The notes beneath the pieces are model-generated. The model saw only the letters and a list, made by a program, of their open reading frames with translations. It searched no databases and was not told the DNA's origin. Both the position numbers and the translations under genes were made by a program. Positions 60,901 to 64,000 of a stretch of DNA of 64,000 nucleotides are shown one piece after another. Each line of letters opens with the position of its first letter. Positions within the stretch are counted from its first letter, which is position 1. Source of the stretch: Onthophagus taurus. Lineage: Eukaryota; Arthropoda; Insecta; Coleoptera; Scarabaeidae. The stretch covers positions 10,790,501 to 10,854,500 of the forward strand of contig NC_091975.1 in assembly GCF_036711975.1 (NCBI RefSeq), read 5' to 3'.

Positions 60901-63900
60901 ATTGTTGTAAACTGATCTCGAATAGGTTGAAAATGTTATTACGATCATTTAGGTCTGTTATGCTATGTGATAGAATGTCTTTAATAATGTTCAATGTTTG
61001 TCTGGTGGGGATGTTGGTATACAGGTTGACGATGTCGAAGGATAGAATAGTAAAATCTTTTGGCAGTGACATTATGCTCAGTTCTGTTATTATTATTTAT
61101 TTATCTATTCCGAATAGTGTGTGTTGGTTGGAAGTTAATATTTGTTTTGAAAATGTCTATTAGAAATTTTGATATTTTGTAAGTACTTGAGTCGATGCTG
61201 GTTATTATTGGTCTTATGGGCATGTTCTGTTTATGCAGCTTAGGCAATGCATACAATCTAGGTATTTTCGGGTTCATTGGGATGATTGATCTTACATTTC
61301 TGCCATATTTCGTTAAAGTAGTTTTACTATTGTTTATTATTTTCTTGACTTTTTCATGGAAGAAGTTAGTAGGATTTTTTAGGGTTTTTATGAAATTGTT
61401 ATCGTTAAGGAATTTTTCGGTTTTTTTATATAATTTATCTTATCCAAAATGACTAAACCTGCACTTTTATCGCCCTTAGTAAAGATTAAATCATTTTTTT
61501 CTATTTTCTCTTTGATGGTTTTCAATGTCTTTTCTTCATTTTTCCTTTTCTTTTCTGTTTTTTCGTTGTTCTTTTTCGTCCTTTTTGTTATTTTAGTTTC
61601 TTCTTTCATTAGTATTTGTTGTAAGGTTTTGTGTATTTCTTCTTCTTTTGGCAGTCCTCTCGTAATTGCTTCTAGTTCTAATGCTGTTTTTCTGAGGTTG
61701 GTTGTTTTATATATGGAATATTTCAGTCCTTTTTCTAGTAAATTCATTTCGTTTTGATTAAAAGGCGTCTTTGACATATTTGTAACTCTTTTATGAAATT
61801 TATGTGTTGTTAAATTCTCTCTTGTTGATGTCGTATTCCTATTCTTCTCCATTCTTTGTTCTTCTCGAAGTTGTTTCAATTTTTTGTCTTTCTTTTCCCA
61901 TTCTCGGAACAACTTCTCCTTCTGTGTTTGTTCCATGTTTACCATTATTTCTTCTATTTCTTCGAAGTGTAAAGTGATAGTTAATTCTTGGTATTTATAG
62001 TATAGTTGGATGTTGATGTCGTTAATTATAGAATAATGTTTTTTTACTTCTGTTTTTATATCTTTTGTCATGATTTTCTGAATCAAATCTGTTTTTAGAT
62101 GTTTTGGAAATTTATGTCTAGCAAATTTTGGTTTCAGTTCTTCTTCTAAACATGTTCGTAGGAATAGTATGTGTTGGAGTTGTTGTTTTAATTTTAGTTT
62201 AGTTCTTCGGTACTCTATGATGTTGTTGGTCGTACTAACCATTGTATTAATATTCATTTTTGGTTTCTTTTCACCTGGGTAATACAATTAAACAAATTTT
62301 GCACTTAAAGGTGAAATGTGTTTATTATCACTCTACCGGTTTCGCTCCTTTCGGAGCATCTTCAGGAGTTCCTAAAGTTATTAATTTTACAACATTTTCC
62401 ATTATTATATAATTTTACATTTTAACTTACATCAATTTTTTGAACAACTAAACATGTATGTGATACTTTATTGAATTAATTCACTATTAAAATGTTAATC
62501 TCATCACTTTTTATTATATTTTAGGTTATGTGTTTTGCAGTCCAAAATGTAGGGAATAAATTCGGCACTTAGACATAACTTGATAACCAATATTAGTCTT
62601 TGTCAAAAGCCGTAATTTTTAAGATGTGATATATTCAAATTTATTATTCAGAACTATTTTTTGTGACTTTGTTATTCTATTACAAAAAAAATAGTTTAGT
62701 ATTGTTTATAAAAAATTACACTAAAGAAAAAATTTTATATTCAAACAAAATTTTGTTTTAGCTTCCTGTAGGGAACTCCCCAGCAGTTCCAACAAACGAA
62801 CACCCCGAAGATTACGCTTATTTATGTCCCGATGGTACCAGAGTTCCAATTGATAAAACTCCTTGCAGATGGGCAGCAAGACCATGGCAAGGATACATGG
62901 GAAACGCAGATGTTGTAAAAACCGTTGAAGAACTTCGAAGAAAAATCGAAAATTTAGACACTGAGGGTCATAAAGCGCACGCCGGTTGGTTAGAAAAAGT
63001 TTTAGAAATTTCAGATAAAAACGTTGCAAAACCCAACAAAGTCATTACACCCGGTGATTATTTAGACAAAGGAAATTACACCGATGTTGTTGAAAGAGAT
63101 TACGGCCCACCCTATAAAACCGCAAGATTTTGCGTAACAAACGACGATGAATTAGCAAAGTGCCAAGCGTTAACTGAATCGGCGTTTACAAGAAATATTC
63201 GCCCAAGATTTGATTGTGTCCAAGAAAGATCGATTGAGGGTTGCATGAAGGCTATAAGAGATGGGGCGGCTGATATTATAACTTTAGATGCGGGATTAGC
63301 GAATCGAGCTGAAAAAGAATTCAATTTAAGACCGATTGTTTCGGAGACTTATGGAAAATCTGGGGGGATTTATTACACGGTGGCTGTTGTTAAAAAAAAT
63401 TCGCTTTATAAATCGTTCGCCGATTTAAAAGGAGCTAAATCGTGTCATACTGGGTATGCAAGAACCGCGGGGTACAACGCTCCTTTATACACTTTAATTA
63501 AACTTGATTTGATTAAGAAAACTTCGTGTCCTTATCCCAAAGCTTTGGCGGACTATTTTTCGGGAAGTTGTCTCCCGGGGGCTAAAAACCCATCTCTTAA
63601 ATTAAACGGAGAAATTGCTGATAAATTATGTAGCTTATGCATAGGAAATAATGGAGATAAGAGTACAAAATGCAATTTTGATCAATCTGAAAGTTATTCC
63701 GGGTATTCCGGGGCTTTTAGATGTCTCGTTGAGGGCGATGGGGATGTTGCTTTTGTGAAGCACGTCACTGTACCGGGAAATACCGATGGAAAGAATAAAG
63801 AAGATTGGGCCATTAATTTGAAATCATCAGATTATGAGTTGTTGTGTCCTAACGGGGGAAGAGCGCCTATTGGGGATTATGAAAAATGTTTCTTATCCCA

Positions 63901-64000
63901 AGCACCACCTCATATGGTCGTTACAAGCAATACAAAGAGTCCTGGGGATATTGAGGAGCTCCAAAACGTTTTGGTCGATCTTGGGGAACAATACACTGAG
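51912..64000 (+). CDS. Tsf1: Transferrin 1, 3' end beyond the window
   Basis: Exons 51912-52005, 52068-52310, 52596-52874, 52930-53087 and 62762 to the window end have coherent phases and 671 codons so far. A signal peptide (MKVLLLVCCSLAAAGFTEA) is followed by MCVPEEIFDYC, ADFLTVDPEDMYIAAK, SCHTGVGRNVGYKIP, ACIVGKWSPD, LCQLCEHPEKCDYP and WAARPWQGYMG. After the linker comes the second lobe with RFCVTNDDELAKCQA, DLKGAKSCHTGYARTAGY and DGDVAFVKHVTVPG. The protein is a secreted haemolymph iron carrier that also withholds iron from microbes. The Asp in VDPED fits the N-lobe iron ligand. All transposons here lie in the 9.67-kb fourth intron, and no coding damage was seen. Confidence 0.96.
53088..53454. 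other. Start of transferrin intron 4
   Basis: The donor GGG|GTAAGTTTTT is at 53088. The rest is AT-rich without recognisable content, up to the A-rich tail region of the minus-strand retrotransposon (AAAACAAAAACAAAAAAG near 53385). Confidence 0.5.
53932..55865 (+). mobile_element. TA-flanked DNA transposon with ~490-bp inverted repeats, nested in the LINE
   Basis: The ends are CAGGGTGGGCAAATTTGGGT and its inverse, flanked by TA (53930-53931 and 55866-55867). The arms stay similar for ~490 bp (left to ~54425, right from ~55378), very long for a 1934-bp element. The middle holds one ORF with a DNA-binding domain but no catalytic domain. The TA duplication and CAGGG end suggest the Tc1/mariner superclass. 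The host LINE gives the empty-site sequence. Confidence 0.9.
54559..54996 (+). CDS. Helix-turn-helix DNA-binding protein of the nested transposon
   Basis: The start MEFSNYEKYDMLECFIHN is chosen over an upstream frame-open ATG at 54457 because similarity begins here. The 145-residue product has DAACETYLNRYPERKQPHKS then IFNRLKENLINYGCFKK, the DUF4817-type helix-turn-helix often found at the N-terminus of insect mariner-like transposases. A second helical region (SSRQIEADSGISRRRALTVL) resembles the second HTH. It stops before any DDE catalytic motif. It could be a truncated transposase, or a stand-alone DNA-binding protein able to act on the long inverted repeats. Confidence 0.7.
   Translation: MEFSNYEKYDMLECFIHNNDNADAACETYLNRYPERKQPHKSIFNRLKENLINYGCFKKSRPQKYKIQGAENVAIDVIGAVIADPSISSRQIEADSGISRRRALTVLKNNKFKPYLIRKRQQLVEGDFQRGAIYVSKITGDNLKI
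57416..57845. repeat. Inverted-repeat element of ~430 bp
   Basis: The left arm (AATAGATTGTCATATATTGT, then AGTATCTTATAC and GGTCAAAAATT) is inverted on the right (AATTTTTGACC, then GTATAAGATACTTCG and AATGACAATCTATTTG). The arms are ~60 bp with ~15% mismatch. The left arm overlaps the 5' edge of LINE-like coding sequence, so either a MITE captured it or the right arm is an inverted LINE piece. Confidence 0.6.
58107..58658. mobile_element. TA-flanked MITE in transferrin intron 4
   Basis: The ends CAGGGTGTTCCGGTGACTCG and its inverse are flanked by TA (58105-58106 and 58659-58660). Inverted similarity runs ~150 bp inward (ATGCCCCGAGTCACC, ATATCTTGACCATTTGAAG, TTTAGAAAAATGTG). At 552 bp and with no coding frame it is non-autonomous, of Tc1/mariner type by its target site. 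Confidence 0.88.
58659..59322. other. Intron sequence, nothing recognised
   Basis: Between the MITE and the Penelope-like element. No repeat or coding frame was seen. Confidence 0.4.
59323..59596 (-). repeat. Penelope pseudo-LTR, element 3' copy
   Basis: It lies downstream of the coding region in the element's sense. It matches 62245-62531 from TATTAATATTCATTTTTG through ATTTTAGGTTATGT, but lacks the AATACAATTAAAC stretch present in the other copy. Confidence 0.9.
59395..59434 (-). ncRNA. Hammerhead-like motif with core substitution
   Basis: It has the same layout as the copy at 62330-62369, but the core reads CCGAAGA, replacing the conserved U4 with C. Stems I, II and III are unchanged. 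U4 is part of the catalytic uridine turn, so this copy is expected to be inactive. Confidence 0.6.
59765..61072 (-). pseudogene. Penelope reverse transcriptase core and GIY-YIG endonuclease
   Basis: The open frame of 435 codons has RT motif A (ILSFDIVNLYTNIP), motif B (GLPMGSPLSSLISDIFLNE) and motif C (FWKRYVDDILVIV, catalytic YVDD). Motif D/E-like (NYLDINIKR) and the family's YRKPTQTDAYHC-like stretch follow. The C-terminal GIY-YIG domain reads GVYILECDTCKAAYIGETG then SLRKRIREHK. The part itself is intact, but it lacks the fingers region, which lies in other frames upstream. Confidence 0.93.
61073..62287 (-). pseudogene. Penelope ORF, N-terminal and fingers region
   Basis: The frame 62287-61388 encodes a Lys/Glu-rich coiled N-terminus (KEKLFREWEKKDKKLKQLRE) and reaches DLIFTKGDKSAGLVILDK, the conserved start of the Penelope RT domain. 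A base is missing in an A-run near 61427. The next frame then gives FFHEKVKKIINNSK and PRLYALPKLHKQNMPIRPI, the known P-K-x-HK-x-x-x-x-x-RPI motif. Stops and another shift lie at 61080-61110, before the core ORF. It is inactive unless these are assembly errors. Confidence 0.85.
62245..62531 (-). repeat. Penelope pseudo-LTR, element 5' copy
   Basis: It lies upstream of the coding region in the element's sense and overlaps the first codons of the N-terminal ORF (62287). It carries the hammerhead-like fold with a consensus core. Confidence 0.9.
62330..62369 (-). ncRNA. Hammerhead ribozyme candidate, consensus core
   Basis: The minus strand reads, in order: ACUC (stem I), CUGAAGA (core), U, GCUCC-GAAA-GGAGC (stem II with tetraloop), GAA, ACCGGU (A15.1 to U16.1, a self-complementary stem III), A (position 17, cleavage site), GAGU (stem I partner). 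This fits a minimal type I hammerhead. Such minimal motifs with a tiny stem III are known in Penelope-like elements, where they are thought to act as dimers. The extra U between core and stem II is a departure from the usual G-C pair. Activity is inference. Confidence 0.65.

Larger units (their letters stand above)
59323..62531 (-). mobile_element. Penelope-like retroelement with terminal direct repeats
   Basis: Two direct repeats of ~280 bp (59323-59596 and 62245-62531) flank minus-strand coding sequence for a reverse transcriptase joined to a GIY-YIG endonuclease. This is the canonical Penelope architecture with pseudo-LTRs. The repeats differ by a 13-bp indel and several substitutions. Each holds a hammerhead-like fold. 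The element is antisense in transferrin intron 4 and is inactivated by frameshifts and stops in the coding region. Confidence 0.93.

Noticed and set aside
60039-61757. Plus-strand ORFs opposite the Penelope coding region
   Set aside because: Hydrophobic antisense shadows of a Lys/Asn-rich coding strand.
1-64000. tRNA, rRNA or snRNA genes
   Set aside because: I looked for tRNA arm motifs and snRNA-like sequence by eye and saw none that I could support; a tRNAscan run would be decisive.

Overview
The window is AT-rich animal nuclear DNA, almost certainly from an insect and possibly a beetle (the order is inference). The basis is an insect-type transferrin 1 gene, intron-containing housekeeping genes with GT-AG introns, and piggyBac, Tc1/mariner, P-like, Penelope-like and non-LTR elements. 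About half of it is tandem repeats and transposons. No prokaryotic or organellar features were seen.

Layout: 1-4130 is a ~172-bp satellite, split by a ~250-bp duplicated piece of the TOPAZ1-like gene's 3' end that itself carries an 846-bp Tc1/mariner-type element. 4227-6849 holds a broken serpin exon, a MITE with a 10-bp target duplication and a broken DM9-like exon. 7083-8790 is a threefold tandem duplication, and 9075-10425 is a palindromic ~209-bp satellite. 10664-31241 (minus strand) is one gene that I assembled from eight exons whose intron phases all agree. It is a CCCH zinc-finger protein that looks like TOPAZ1. Two of its introns are filled by satellites: ~10.9 kb of ~180-bp monomers (11411-22322) and ~4.2 kb of ~21-bp units in 491-bp higher-order blocks (24757-28985).

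Between this gene and the divergent PPIL3 gene (36008-36663, plus), the ~710-bp head-to-head junction exists in five tandem copies. A P-like element sits in the last copy. An unusual alpha-tubulin and U1 snRNP-C follow on the minus strand, then an Hsc70-type chaperone gene (40511-45424, plus) with heat-shock elements upstream. 46384-50110 holds a piggyBac element with a spliced but frameshifted transposase between two copies of a duplicated host segment, then inverted repeats.

51912-64000 (plus) is transferrin 1, truncated by the window end. Its fourth intron (9.7 kb) holds a decayed non-LTR retrotransposon disrupted by a nested TA-flanked DNA transposon, MITEs, and a Penelope-like element with terminal direct repeats. 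Each repeat carries a hammerhead-ribozyme-like fold, one with an intact core and one with a core substitution.

The intact host genes (TOPAZ1-like, PPIL3, tubulin, U1-C, Hsc70, Tsf1) are ordinary and functionally unrelated. The unusual content is in the repeats: ribozyme candidates, a stepwise 5-4-3-2 monomer series in the satellite, intron-embedded satellites and a quintupled divergent promoter.
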